A DNA stretch of 64,000 bases, taken from contig NZ_JARXRO010000014.1 of assembly GCF_029887935.1 (NCBI RefSeq), positions 239,685-303,684 of the forward strand. The letters are read 5' to 3'. The position numbers and the translations under genes are program-made. Positions 37,390 through 45,371 of the stretch are shown one piece after another. The stretch's first letter is position 1. Every line of letters starts with the position of its first letter. The stretch comes from Luteimonas kalidii (GTDB lineage: Bacteria; Pseudomonadota; Gammaproteobacteria; Xanthomonadales; Xanthomonadaceae). Under the pieces are notes generated by a model. It ran no database searches, was not told the origin of the DNA, and worked only from the letters and a program-made list of their open reading frames with translations.

Positions 37390-39078
37390 TTACTCGGACT
37401 TGTTTTCCAGCTGTTCGCGCAGCAGCGCGCCCAGCTTGGTGGTACCGCTGGAGGCTTCGGCCGCGACCTTGTTGTACTCGGCCAGGGTCTCGGCGGCCTC
37501 GGCTTCGTCCTTGGCGCGGATCGACAGCTGCAGCGTACGGCTCTTGCGGTCCTGGCCGACGTACTTGGCCTCGACCGAATCGCCCACCTTCAGGTGCTGG
37601 CTGGCGTCGTCGACGCGGGTGTCGGCGACGTCGCGCGCAGCGACGTAACCTTCCACGCCCTCGCCCAGGTCGATCACCGCACCCTTGGCGTCGACTTCCT
37701 TCACCGTGCCGGTGACCTTCGAGCCGCGCGGGTGGTTGGCCAGGAACTGGCCGTACGGATCCTGCTCGAGCTGCTTGACGCCCAGCGAGATGCGCTCGCG
37801 CTCCGGATCGACCGCCAGCACCACCGCTTCCACGGTGTCACCCTTCTTGAAGTTGCGCGCGACTTCCTCGCCGGTCGAGTTCCAGGTGATGTCCGACAGG
37901 TGGATCAGGCCGTCGATGCCGCCGTCCAGGCCGATGAAGATGCCGAAATCGGTGATCGACTTGATCTGGCCCGACACCTTGTCGCCCTTCTTGTGGATCG
38001 CGGCGAAGGTCTCCCACGGGTTGGAGGTGACCTGCTTGATGCCGAGCGAGATGCGGCGACGCTCCTCGTCGACGTCGAGCACCATGACCTCGAGCTCGTC
38101 GCCGACCTGCACCACCTTGGACGGATTGACGTTCTTGTTGGTCCAGTCCATCTCGGACACGTGCACAAGACCCTCGACGCCCGGCTCGATCTCGACGAAC
38201 GCGCCGTAGTCGGTGACGTTGGAAACCTTGCCGAACACGCGGGTGTTGGACGGGTAACGGCGGGCGATGTTGTCCCACGGATCCTCGCCCAGCTGCTTCA
38301 GGCCGAGGCTGACGCGGTTGCGCTCGCGGTCGTACTTGAGCACGCGCACTTCGAGCTCCTGGCCCACTTCCACGACTTCGGACGGATGGCGCACGCGCTT
38401 CCAGGCCATGTCGGTGATGTGCAGCAGGCCGTCGATGCCGCCGAGGTCCACGAACGCGCCGTAATCGGTCAGGTTCTTGACCACGCCCTTGAGCACGGCG
38501 CCCTCGACCAGCTTCTCCATCAGCTGCTCGCGCTCTTCCGAGTGCTCGCTCTCGACCACCGCGCGGCGCGAGACGACGACGTTGTTGCGCTTGCGGTCGA
38601 GCTTGATCAGCTTGAACTCGAGTTCCTTGCCCTCGAGGTACACCGGATCGCGGACCGGACGCACGTCGACCAGCGAACCCGGAAGGAATGCGCGGACGTC
38701 CTTGATGTCGACGGTGAAGCCGCCCTTGACCTTGCCGCTGATGCGGCCGGTGATGGTCTCGTTCTTCTCGAGCGCTTCCTCGAGCTCGTCCCACACCATG
38801 GCGCGCTTGGCCTTCTCGCGCGACAGCACGGTTTCGCCGAAGCCGTTCTCGAGCGAGTCCAGCGCCACCTTGACGGTGTCGCCTTCGGCGACGTCGATCT
38901 CGCCGGCGTCGTTACGGAACTGTTCGATCGGCACGATGCCTTCGGACTTCAGGCCGGCATTGATCACGACGACGTCGGTGCGCACCTGCACCACGACGCC
39001 GGTGACGATGGCACCGGGCTTGAGCTTGGCCAGGTTGTTCTGGCTGGCTTCGAACAGTTCTGCGAATGATTCGGTCAT
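37390..39078 (-). CDS. rpsA: 30S ribosomal protein S1
   Basis: A 562-residue protein with six S1 (OB-fold) repeats that recruits mRNA to the 30S subunit. The opening [15 protein letters not shown] and the [15 protein letters not shown] repeat 1 are typical. Repeat signatures such as [40 protein letters not shown] and [20 protein letters not shown] are intact. ATG 39078 was chosen over ATG 39102 because it matches the family start. No Shine-Dalgarno sequence is visible, which is usual for rpsA. Confidence 0.97.
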   Translation of the reverse strand: MTESFAELFEASQNNLAKLKPGAIVTGVVVQVRTDVVVINAGLKSEGIVPIEQFRNDAGEIDVAEGDTVKVALDSLENGFGETVLSREKAKRAMVWDELEEALEKNETITGRISGKVKGGFTVDIKDVRAFLPGSLVDVRPVRDPVYLEGKELEFKLIKLDRKRNNVVVSRRAVVESEHSEEREQLMEKLVEGAVLKGVVKNLTDYGAFVDLGGIDGLLHITDMAWKRVRHPSEVVEVGQELEVRVLKYDRERNRVSLGLKQLGEDPWDNIARRYPSNTRVFGKVSNVTDYGAFVEIEPGVEGLVHVSEMDWTNKNVNPSKVVQVGDELEVMVLDVDEERRRISLGIKQVTSNPWETFAAIHKKGDKVSGQIKSITDFGIFIGLDGGIDGLIHLSDITWNSTGEEVARNFKKGDTVEAVVLAVDPERERISLGVKQLEQDPYGQFLANHPRGSKVTGTVKEVDAKGAVIDLGEGVEGYVAARDVADTRVDDASQHLKVGDSVEAKYVGQDRKSRTLQLSIRAKDEAEAAETLAEYNKVAAEASSGTTKLGALLREQLENKSE

Positions 39079-39192
39079 TTGGAATGTCTCGGTTGATGAC
39101 ACAGACCGCGTGCCCTGTGGCGGGCGCCGTGGTCCACCCGTTGTCGACCTGCGCGGGATTGCGTATGGCCGTGAGTGTTGTGGCGGATCGAT

Positions 39193-39283
39193 CCGCGCGG
39201 GAACTTCCCGCGCGGGGCTGGTGTCTGCTTCGTTCGATGCCCGGGCAGCGGCGCCCGGGGGTGACCGCCCACGTCGGACGTGG
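39193..39283 (-). promoter_or_regulatory. Structured rpsA leader: three stem-loops
   Basis: In the 237-base cmk-rpsA spacer there are three hairpins: CCACGT / ACGTGG with a 3-base loop (39269-39283), CCCGGGC / GCCCGGG with a 6-base loop (39240-39259), and an 11-bp arm pair CCGCGCGGGAA / TTCCCGCGCGG around one base (39193-39215). E. coli rpsA mRNA also has a multi-hairpin leader without Shine-Dalgarno that S1 itself represses, so an autoregulatory role is likely but inferred. Confidence 0.55.
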
Positions 39284-39315
39284 AGGACACGCGCCCGCAG
39301 GACGAATGCCTGCGG

Positions 39316-39987
39316 TCAGGGCGCCACGACGGCCAGCACGCGCTCGACCACCGCGTCGATGCCGAGGCCGGTGGTATCGATGTGGACGGCCCCCTCGGCC
39401 GGCCGCAGCGGCGCCACCGTGCGACTGGCGTCACGGGCGTCGCGCGCGAGAATCTCGCGCAGCAGACCGTCCATTGTGACCGAAACTCCCTTGTCCTTCA
39501 ACTGTTTATAGCGCCTGTCGGCGCGCTCGGCAGCGCTGGCGGTAAGAAACACCTTGAACGGCGCATCGGGGAAGATCACCGTGCCCATGTCCCGGCCGTC
39601 CGCCACCAGCCCGGGCGCCCTGCGGAAGGCGCGCTGCCGGTCCTTGAGCGCGGCCCGCACTTCCGGGATCGCCGCGATCGCCGAGGCGGCCGCGCCGGCG
39701 GTCTCGGTCCGCAGCTCGTCGGTCGCGTCGTGGCCGTTGACCAGCACCCGCAGGTCCCCCTCCGCGCTTTCGCGAAAGCCGATGTCGGTGTCGAACGTGC
39801 AGCGCACCAGCGCCCCCGCATCGTCCAGGTCCAGGTCCGCCCAGCCGGCGGCGACCCCCACCGCGCGGTACAACGCCCCCGAATCCAGGTAATGCCAGCC
39901 CAGGCGCTGCGCCACCAGGCGACTGATCGTGCCCTTGCCCGAGCCGGACGGGCCGTCGATGGTGAGCACCGGGATCGGATCTGACAT
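39316..39987 (-). CDS. cmk: Cytidylate kinase
   Basis: A 223-residue kinase that phosphorylates CMP and dCMP. The P-loop is [29 protein letters not shown] binds the nucleotide, and the [17 protein letters not shown] and [16 protein letters not shown] segments hold conserved Arg and Asp residues. ATG 39987 gives the family length. It lies upstream of rpsA, the order seen in E. coli. Confidence 0.97.
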   Translation of the reverse strand: MSDPIPVLTIDGPSGSGKGTISRLVAQRLGWHYLDSGALYRAVGVAAGWADLDLDDAGALVRCTFDTDIGFRESAEGDLRVLVNGHDATDELRTETAGAAASAIAAIPEVRAALKDRQRAFRRAPGLVADGRDMGTVIFPDAPFKVFLTASAAERADRRYKQLKDKGVSVTMDGLLREILARDARDASRTVAPLRPAEGAVHIDTTGLGIDAVVERVLAVVAP

Positions 39988-40070
39988 GCGCGGGACCTGC
40001 TGGGGACGACGTCCGATTATCCTGCAGCCGCTGCGGCAGCGCCCGTCCTTGCGCAGCAGCAGACAAGCGC

Positions 40071-40100
40071 TTGAATCGACGAGGAAAACGCCGCTATAAT
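40071..40100 (+). promoter_or_regulatory. Promoter of rpmJ
   Basis: A TTGAAT -35 element (40071-40076), an 18-base spacer, and a perfect TATAAT (40095-40100). The predicted start near 40107 gives a leader of about 45 bases before the rpmJ ATG. It is the clearest sigma70-type promoter in the window. Confidence 0.85.
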
Positions 40101-40152
40101 GCGCGGCTTCGTTTTCCGCCTGCCCGTTCTCCAACCCGTTTCGAGGTCTGTC

Positions 40153-40278
40153 ATGAAGGTCCTGTCCTCCCTCAAGTCGGCGAAGGCCCGTCACCGCGAC
40201 TGCAAGGTCGTCCGTCGCCGTGGCAAGGTCTTCGTGATCTGCAAGTCGAACCCGCGTTTCAAGGCGCGCCAGCGCTGA
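40153..40278 (+). CDS. rpmJ: 50S ribosomal protein L36 (type B, zinc-free form)
   Basis: A 41-residue ribosomal protein with the sequence start [17 protein letters not shown] and end [12 protein letters not shown]. It has two cysteines and lacks the CxxC...C...H zinc set of classic L36, like E. coli YkgO. It is monocistronic: a TATAAT promoter upstream and a strong terminator downstream. The ATG is not preceded by a strong Shine-Dalgarno (GAGG about 8 bases upstream is possible). Confidence 0.95.
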   Translation: MKVLSSLKSAKARHRDCKVVRRRGKVFVICKSNPRFKARQR

Positions 40279-40290
40279 GCGCGGGTCCTG

Positions 40291-40356
40291 CGTTCCGGCC
40301 TTCCGGAACGTGGACTGTGTGAAATGCCCAGGGGCCGCAGCAATGCGGCCCCTTTT
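40291..40356 (+). terminator. rpmJ terminator region (two hairpins)
   Basis: The main terminator is GGGGCCGCA / TGCGGCCCC with a GCAA tetraloop and TTTT directly after (40331-40356). A smaller hairpin, CGTTCCGG / CCGGAACG with a CCTT loop, precedes it (40291-40310). Confidence 0.92.
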
Positions 40357-40490
40357 GCGTGCCCGCGCGGTCGCTAGCCGTCTCACCCGACGCGCGTTTC
40401 CGCCGTGGCCGACACGGCGGTCCTTCGCCGAATCTGATACAACCCCCTCGCCGATCCGCCCTGAACGAACGCCCTGACGGAGCCACGACC

Positions 40491-40817
40491 ATGCGCCTGA
40501 TCCCGAGCCTCGCCCTGTCCGCCCTGCTGTGCGCCGCCGCCGCCGCGTCCGCCGACACCCTGCTGGTCGAACGCGCCCAGCACAAGGCGCACGTCGCCCT
40601 GCCCGAGCGCGGGCTCAGCACCGCCCAGGTCCAGGCCCGCTTCGGCGCGCCGACCGAGCGCCTGGATCCGCGCGGCGGCCAGAAGCGCCAGTGGCCGACG
40701 ATCAACCGGTGGGTGTACCCGGGCTTCACCGTGTATTTCGAACGCGACCGCGTGATCGACGCCGTCCTCAACCAGGCCAACGCGTCCGAAGTCGGCCCCA
40801 AGCCGGCGATCCGGTGA
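40491..40817 (+). CDS. Small periplasmic protein, BamE/OmlA-like pattern
   Basis: A 108-residue exported protein of unknown function. The signal peptide [19 protein letters not shown] ends at about residue 21. The mature part has [18 protein letters not shown], then [21 protein letters not shown], a G-x3-Q-V-x3-F-G-x-P to W-x-Y layout that recalls the small BamE/SmpA-OmlA fold, without a lipobox. That similarity is by eye. GGAG lies 8 bases before ATG 40491. It precedes aguA by 13 bases and may be co-transcribed. Confidence 0.75.
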   Translation: MRLIPSLALSALLCAAAAASADTLLVERAQHKAHVALPERGLSTAQVQARFGAPTERLDPRGGQKRQWPTINRWVYPGFTVYFERDRVIDAVLNQANASEVGPKPAIR

Positions 40818-40830
40818 AGCCCGCCGCACG

Positions 40831-41883
40831 ATGAGTGAAGCGACAGCGCGATTCCCCGCGGAGTGGGAGCCCCAGTCCGCAGTGCTGATCGCGTGGCCGA
40901 CCGCCGACACCGACTGGGCCGCGCGCCTGGCGGACGTTGAGGACACCTACATCGCCCTCGTCGCCGCGATCACGCGGTTCGAGCCGGTGATCGTCTGCGT
41001 GTCCGACGCCGACGTCGAGGCCTATGCGCGCGCGCGGCTGTCCTCGGCGCGGGTGGAGATGGGCCGGGTGCGCTTCGTCGAGCTGCCGTACGACGACACC
41101 TGGCTGCGCGACACCGGCCCGATCACGCTGCGAAGCGCCGACGGGTTCGACCTGCTCGATTTCCGCTTCACCGGCTGGGGCGGCAAGTTCGGCGCCAGCC
41201 GCGACGACCGCGTGGTCGAAGTCCTGGATGCGATGGGCCTGTTCCCCCAGGGCACGCGCCGTCCGATCGATTTCGCGCTGGAGGGCGGCGCGATCGAAAC
41301 CGATGGCGCCGGGACCCTGCTCACCACGTGGCGCTGCCTGAGCGAGCGCCACCCGCAGGCGAGCCGCGCACAGCTGACCGAACGACTCTCGACCTGGCTG
41401 GCGCAGCACCGCGTGCTGTGGCTCGACCACGGCTACCTCGAAGGCGACGACACCGACGCGCACATCGACACGCTGGCGCGGTTCGCCGCGCCGGACGCGA
41501 TCGTGTTCCAGTCCTGCGACGACCCGGACGACAGCCACCACGCCGAACTGCAGGCGATGGCCACGGAGATCGCCACGTTGCGCACGCCCGACGGCGCGTC
41601 CTACCGGCTGTTCCCGCTGCCCTGGGCGCGGCCGATCATCGACGATGGGCGCCGCCTGGCGGCGAGCTACGCCAATTTCCTGATCGTGAACGGTGCGGTG
41701 CTCATGCCTGCCTACGACGACCCGGCCGATGCTGGAGCCGCCGCGGTGATGCGGCAGGCCTTTCCCGACCGCGAAATCGTGCAGGTGCCCTGCCGCCCGC
41801 TGATCTGGCAGAACGGCAGCCTGCACTGCATCACCATGCAACTGCCCGCCGGTTCGATCCGCGCGGATCTGTTCGACGCCTGA
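40831..41883 (+). CDS. aguA: Agmatine deiminase
   Basis: A 350-residue enzyme that converts agmatine to N-carbamoylputrescine and ammonia. Family landmarks are RFPAEWEPQSAVLIAWP, the YDDTWLRDTGPIT catalytic Asp region, FALEGGAIETDGAGTLLTT, the His-Asp in DTDAHIDTLARF, and the active-site Cys in NGSLHCITMQLPAG. It is followed by aguB, giving a two-step agmatine-to-putrescine pathway. Confidence 0.96.
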   Translation: MSEATARFPAEWEPQSAVLIAWPTADTDWAARLADVEDTYIALVAAITRFEPVIVCVSDADVEAYARARLSSARVEMGRVRFVELPYDDTWLRDTGPITLRSADGFDLLDFRFTGWGGKFGASRDDRVVEVLDAMGLFPQGTRRPIDFALEGGAIETDGAGTLLTTWRCLSERHPQASRAQLTERLSTWLAQHRVLWLDHGYLEGDDTDAHIDTLARFAAPDAIVFQSCDDPDDSHHAELQAMATEIATLRTPDGASYRLFPLPWARPIIDDGRRLAASYANFLIVNGAVLMPAYDDPADAGAAAVMRQAFPDREIVQVPCRPLIWQNGSLHCITMQLPAGSIRADLFDA

Positions 41884-41955
41884 CGCGAGCGAACGCAACA
41901 GGCCGCGTGCCCGCGCGACCACCGTCCGCCGCGCGACAATCACGACCGGTTCGAC

Positions 41956-41993
41956 CCCGACCCATCTCGCTGGCGGCAGGGGGGAGGGTCGGG
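41956..41993 (+). other. Stem-loop in the aguA-aguB spacer
   Basis: An 8-bp stem CCCGACCC / GGGTCGGG encloses a 22-base loop in the 172-base spacer. No T run follows. A TACAAT at 42025-42030 may be a -10 box for a separate aguB promoter, without a clear -35 element. Confidence 0.35.
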
Positions 41994-42055
41994 CCTGTTC
42001 GCGCGCTGTCCGCATCGCAGGCCCTACAATCTTCCCGCTCCCGCCGCGCGAACGC

Positions 42056-42943
42056 ATGATGAAGAAGACCACCCTCCCCGTCGCCCTGGTCCAGGAACGC
42101 GACCACGGCGATGCCGACGCCAACCTGGCCGTCATCGAGGCGCGCGTCGCCGAGGCCGCGCGTGCCGGCGCGCGACTGGTGCTGCTGCAGGAACTGCACA
42201 ACGGCTGCTACTTCTGCCAGCACGAGTCGGTGGCGGAGTTCGACCTGGCCGAGCCGGTGCCCGGTCCGAGCACCGAACGGCTCGGCCGGCTTGCGAAACA
42301 GCACGGCGTGGTGCTGGTGGCCTCGCTGTTCGAACGTCGCGCCGCCGGGCTGTACCACAACACCGCGGTGGTGCTCGAGACCGACGGCCGCGTCGTGGGC
42401 AAGTACCGCAAGATGCACATCCCCGACGATCCGGGGTTCTACGAGAAGTTCTACTTCACGCCCGGCGACCTCGGCTTCCAGCCGATCGACACCTCGGTCG
42501 GCCGGCTCGGCGTGCTGGTGTGCTGGGACCAGTGGTATCCGGAAGGCGCGCGCCTGATGGCGCTGGCCGGCGCGGAACTGCTGCTCTATCCGACCGCGAT
42601 CGGCTGGGATCCCGGCGACGAGGACGCCGAGAAGCAGCGCCAGCGCGATGCCTGGATCCTCAGCCACCGTGGCCATGCGGTCGCCAACGGACTGCCGGTA
42701 CTGTCCTGCAACCGCGTCGGCCACGAGCCCTCGCCGATCGGCGCCGCCGGGCTCGACTTCTGGGGCAACAGCCACGTGCTCGGGCCGCAGGGCGAGTTCC
42801 TCGCCGAGGCCGGCGGCGAGCCGCAGGTGCTGATGGCCGAGGTCGACCTGGCGCGCAGCGAGCACGTCCGCCGGATCTGGCCGTTCCTGCGCGACCGCCG
42901 CATCGATGCCTACGACGGCCTGCTCAAGCGCTACCTCGACTGA
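42056..42943 (+). CDS. aguB: N-carbamoylputrescine amidase
   Basis: A 295-residue nitrilase-superfamily hydrolase that releases putrescine, CO2 and ammonia. The Glu-Lys-Cys catalytic triad is visible: LVLLQELHNGCYF, GKYRKMHIPDDPGFYEK and GVLVCWDQWYPEGAR. The DPGFYEKFYFTPGD segment is characteristic of AguB. Start ATG 42056, with ATG 42059 as an alternative. It lies 15 bases upstream of the GNAT gene. Confidence 0.96.
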   Translation: MMKKTTLPVALVQERDHGDADANLAVIEARVAEAARAGARLVLLQELHNGCYFCQHESVAEFDLAEPVPGPSTERLGRLAKQHGVVLVASLFERRAAGLYHNTAVVLETDGRVVGKYRKMHIPDDPGFYEKFYFTPGDLGFQPIDTSVGRLGVLVCWDQWYPEGARLMALAGAELLLYPTAIGWDPGDEDAEKQRQRDAWILSHRGHAVANGLPVLSCNRVGHEPSPIGAAGLDFWGNSHVLGPQGEFLAEAGGEPQVLMAEVDLARSEHVRRIWPFLRDRRIDAYDGLLKRYLD

Positions 42944-42957
42944 CTCCGACCGACCCC

Positions 42958-43503
42958 ATGCCCCCCGTGATCCGTGAGGTCCACGACGCCGACATGCCGG
43001 CGATCGCGGAGATCTACGCCGACGAAGTGCGTCAGCACGTCAACACCTACGAGTACGACGTGCCCGGCGTGGACGAGATGCGCCGGCGCATGCGCGCGCT
43101 GCTCGCCGACGGGTTTCCCTACCTCGTGGCCGAGCTCGACGGGCGCGTCGCCGGCTACGCGTACGCGGGCAGTTTCCGCGCGCGGCTCGGCTACCGGTTC
43201 ACGGTCGAGAACTCGGTCTACGTCGCCGCGGACCTGCAGGGCCACGGCATCGGCGCCGCGCTGCTCGACGCCCTGATCGGGGCCTGCACGGCGCGCGGCT
43301 ACCGGCAGATGATCGCCGTGATCGGCGAACCCACCAACGAGGCTTCCATCGGCCTCCACGCGCGCTTCGGCTTCCTGCACACCGGCACCATGCCCGGGAT
43401 AGCGTGGAAACACGGGCGATGGCTGGACACCGTTTTCATGCAGCGCGCCCTGGGCGAAGGTGTGGCGACACCGCCTCCCGATGCGGACGGGGATTCGCCT
43501 TGA
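42958..43503 (+). CDS. GNAT N-acetyltransferase (phosphinothricin acetyltransferase-like)
   Basis: A 181-residue acetyltransferase. The opening IREVHDADMPAIAEIYADEV, the central AGYAYAGSFRARLGYRFTVENSVYV split motif and the acetyl-CoA loop QGHGIGAALLDALI are typical of the Pat/Bar-like branch, which acetylates small amines such as methionine sulfoximine or phosphinothricin. The true substrate is unknown. It follows aguB by 14 bases and its stop codon is embedded in the -35 element of the next gene. Confidence 0.88.
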   Translation: MPPVIREVHDADMPAIAEIYADEVRQHVNTYEYDVPGVDEMRRRMRALLADGFPYLVAELDGRVAGYAYAGSFRARLGYRFTVENSVYVAADLQGHGIGAALLDALIGACTARGYRQMIAVIGEPTNEASIGLHARFGFLHTGTMPGIAWKHGRWLDTVFMQRALGEGVATPPPDADGDSP

Positions 43504-43529
43504 CCGGAACGAACGGTCGTGCTTTTATT
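43500..43529 (+). promoter_or_regulatory. tetR promoter with operator between -35 and -10
   Basis: TTGACC (43500-43505) and TTTATT (43524-43529) are 18 bases apart. The 16-base operator GAACGAACGGTCGTGC (43507-43522) fills the spacer, with an ACGA-N4-TCGT core palindrome. A repressor bound there would block the promoter. Transcription would start very near the ATG, so the message would be almost leaderless. Confidence 0.65.
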
Positions 43530-43540
43530 GAGGTGTGCTC

Positions 43541-44146
43541 ATGACGCCCTCCCCCACGAAGGGTGCCACCACGCGCGAGGCGATCCTCGCGCGTTCCTAT
43601 GCGCTGGCCTGCGTTAACGGGCTCGAGGGCCTCACCATCGGGGCCGTCGCCGAGCAGGTCGGCATGTCCAAGAGCGGCGTGTTCGCGCACTTCGGATCGC
43701 GCGAGGACCTGCAGCTGGCCACGCTGGACCTGGGCGGCGAGCTGTTCATCCGCGACGTGCTGGTGCCGGCGCTGCGCGAGCAGCGCGGGCTGCCGCGGCT
43801 GCGCGCGATCTTCGCCAACTGGGCCGAGTGGGTCCGCCACGAGGACGACGGCGGTTGCCTGTTCCTGGCCGCCGCCAGCGAGTACGACGACCGGCCGGGC
43901 GCGATCCGCGACCGCGTGCTGCAGCAGGAAGCGGACTGGCGCGACCAGCTCGCGCGCGCGGTGCAGCTGGCGATCGACAGCGGTGAACTGGCCGCCGACA
44001 CGGAACCCGGGCAGGTCGCGTTCGAGCTCTACGCGATCGCCCTGGCGATCCACCACGATGCCGGTCTGACCGGCTACGAAGGCGCCGTCTCGCGGGGGTT
44101 CCGCGCCTTCGACCGCCTGCTCCGCAGCTACGCCCCCACCCCCTGA
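43541..44146 (+). CDS. TetR-family transcriptional regulator
   Basis: A 201-residue repressor. The HTH region is AILARSYALACVNGLEG followed by IGAVAEQVGMSKSGVFAHFG, with recognition helix GMSKSGVFAHF. The C-terminal ligand part contains FANWAEWVRHEDDGGCLFLA, the Gly-Gly-Cys motif of one TetR C-terminal subfamily, and a last helical bundle. The GAGG at 43530-43533 supports ATG 43541 over GTG 43535. The mirrored operator copies on both sides suggest autoregulation and control of the downstream hydrolase. The ligand is unknown. Confidence 0.88.
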   Translation: MTPSPTKGATTREAILARSYALACVNGLEGLTIGAVAEQVGMSKSGVFAHFGSREDLQLATLDLGGELFIRDVLVPALREQRGLPRLRAIFANWAEWVRHEDDGGCLFLAAASEYDDRPGAIRDRVLQQEADWRDQLARAVQLAIDSGELAADTEPGQVAFELYAIALAIHHDAGLTGYEGAVSRGFRAFDRLLRSYAPTP

Positions 44147-44178
44147 GACCGGTTCGAGGATCCCCAATGGATGCGCTG

Positions 44179-44207
44179 CACATCAACAATAGCACGACCG
44201 TTCGTTC
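44179..44207 (-). promoter_or_regulatory. Second operator copy, inverted, before the hydrolase
   Basis: Read on the minus strand this repeats the tetR promoter element: 17 bases are identical to 43507-43523 and 26 of 29 match overall. It lies 7 bases before ATG 44215 of the hydrolase gene. It is the likely binding site through which the TetR protein controls the hydrolase. Confidence 0.7.
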
Positions 44208-44214
44208 TTTGGCC

Positions 44215-45249
44215 ATGGAAGAGTCTGCGTCCGCGCTGCCGGGGTCCGAAACCGTGGACGTGCCCGAGCTGCCCACCGAGTCGACGACCGACGCGTCATG
44301 GATCGGGTCCGGATGGCGCGTGTCCCTGCTGCGGACGACGATGGCAGTCCTCTCGCGCGCTGCGCCCGGCGTTGCGACCTCCCTGTTCGACCGGATCTGG
44401 TTCACCGCCCCGCGCACCCGCCCCCGTGCCGAAGCTGCGGCGTGGCTCGCACGGGGCGAGGCGGTTGAATACCCGGTGCATGGGCGCACCGTGCGCGCGT
44501 GGGCGTGGGGCCGTGGTCCCACGGTCGTGCTGCTGCATGGCTGGGGCGGGCATGCCGGCCAGATGCATGCGCTGCTCGAACCGCTGCTGGCGCGCGGCCT
44601 GCGCGTGGTGGCGCTGGACGCGCCGGCGCACGGCGCATCGGCGCCCAGTCGCCTGGGCGGGCAGCGGGTGAGCATGCTGGAGATCGCCGACGCCCTGCGC
44701 GTCGTCGCCGCGGCGCAGGGGCCGCTGGCCGGGCTGGTCGCGCATTCGGGCGGGTGTACTGCCACGGCGCTGGCGCTGCGCGACGGCTGGCCAGGACCGG
44801 ACCGGATCGCGTTCATCGCTCCGTTCGCCCTGCCCTCCCGGGCGATCGCGCCATTCGGCCGCGCCATCGGCGCCAGTGCGCAGGTCATCGAACGCTTCCG
44901 CGACGCGGTGGCGCGCCGGTTCGCACGCCCGTGGACCGATTTCGACATCCCGGGCCTCGCGCGGCGGCGCGCGCTGCCGCCGTTGCTGGTCGTGCACGAC
45001 CGGGACGATCGCGACGTGCCGTGGCAACACGGGGCCGCCGTCGCGGCCGCGTGGCCGGGCACGGCGCGTATCGACACTCGCGGCCTGGGACACCGGCGGG
45101 TGCTGCGCGATCCAGGCGTGATCGCACAGGTCGCGGAATTCCTCGCCGCAGGCCATCGGCCGGCACCCGCGCCGACGCCGGCCGATGCACGCGGCGAGCT
45201 CGACGCCGCCTATGCCACCTGCGGCCTGGCGCCGCCCGTCACGCGCTGA
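44215..45249 (+). CDS. Alpha/beta hydrolase
   Basis: A 344-residue serine hydrolase of unknown substrate. The oxyanion motif VVLLHGWGGHAGQM and the nucleophile elbow VAHSGGCTATALAL (Ser in HSGG) are clear; DDRDVPWQHG and the late LGHRRVLRD supply Asp and His. About 60 residues at the N terminus are outside the fold. ATG 44215 was chosen because codon usage becomes strongly GC-ending from there and the operator lies just upstream. An ATG at 44167 would place the operator inside the gene; ATG 44341 would match shorter relatives. Confidence 0.85.
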   Translation: MEESASALPGSETVDVPELPTESTTDASWIGSGWRVSLLRTTMAVLSRAAPGVATSLFDRIWFTAPRTRPRAEAAAWLARGEAVEYPVHGRTVRAWAWGRGPTVVLLHGWGGHAGQMHALLEPLLARGLRVVALDAPAHGASAPSRLGGQRVSMLEIADALRVVAAAQGPLAGLVAHSGGCTATALALRDGWPGPDRIAFIAPFALPSRAIAPFGRAIGASAQVIERFRDAVARRFARPWTDFDIPGLARRRALPPLLVVHDRDDRDVPWQHGAAVAAAWPGTARIDTRGLGHRRVLRDPGVIAQVAEFLAAGHRPAPAPTPADARGELDAAYATCGLAPPVTR

Positions 45250-45371
45250 ACGATCGCACCGGGACGCGCGCAGCGCCTTTCCCTGCGGCAGGCGACGCTC
45301 TAACCTGTCGGCGCCGGATGCCGGCGCCGCCGGCGCCTGCCCGCGCCCGTTCCCCGCACGCGGATCTTCCC

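Noticed and set aside
35404-39069. A 1221-codon open frame on the plus strand opposite lapB, ihfB and rpsA
   Set aside because: No domain, no ribosome site, and it is fully antisense to conserved genes.
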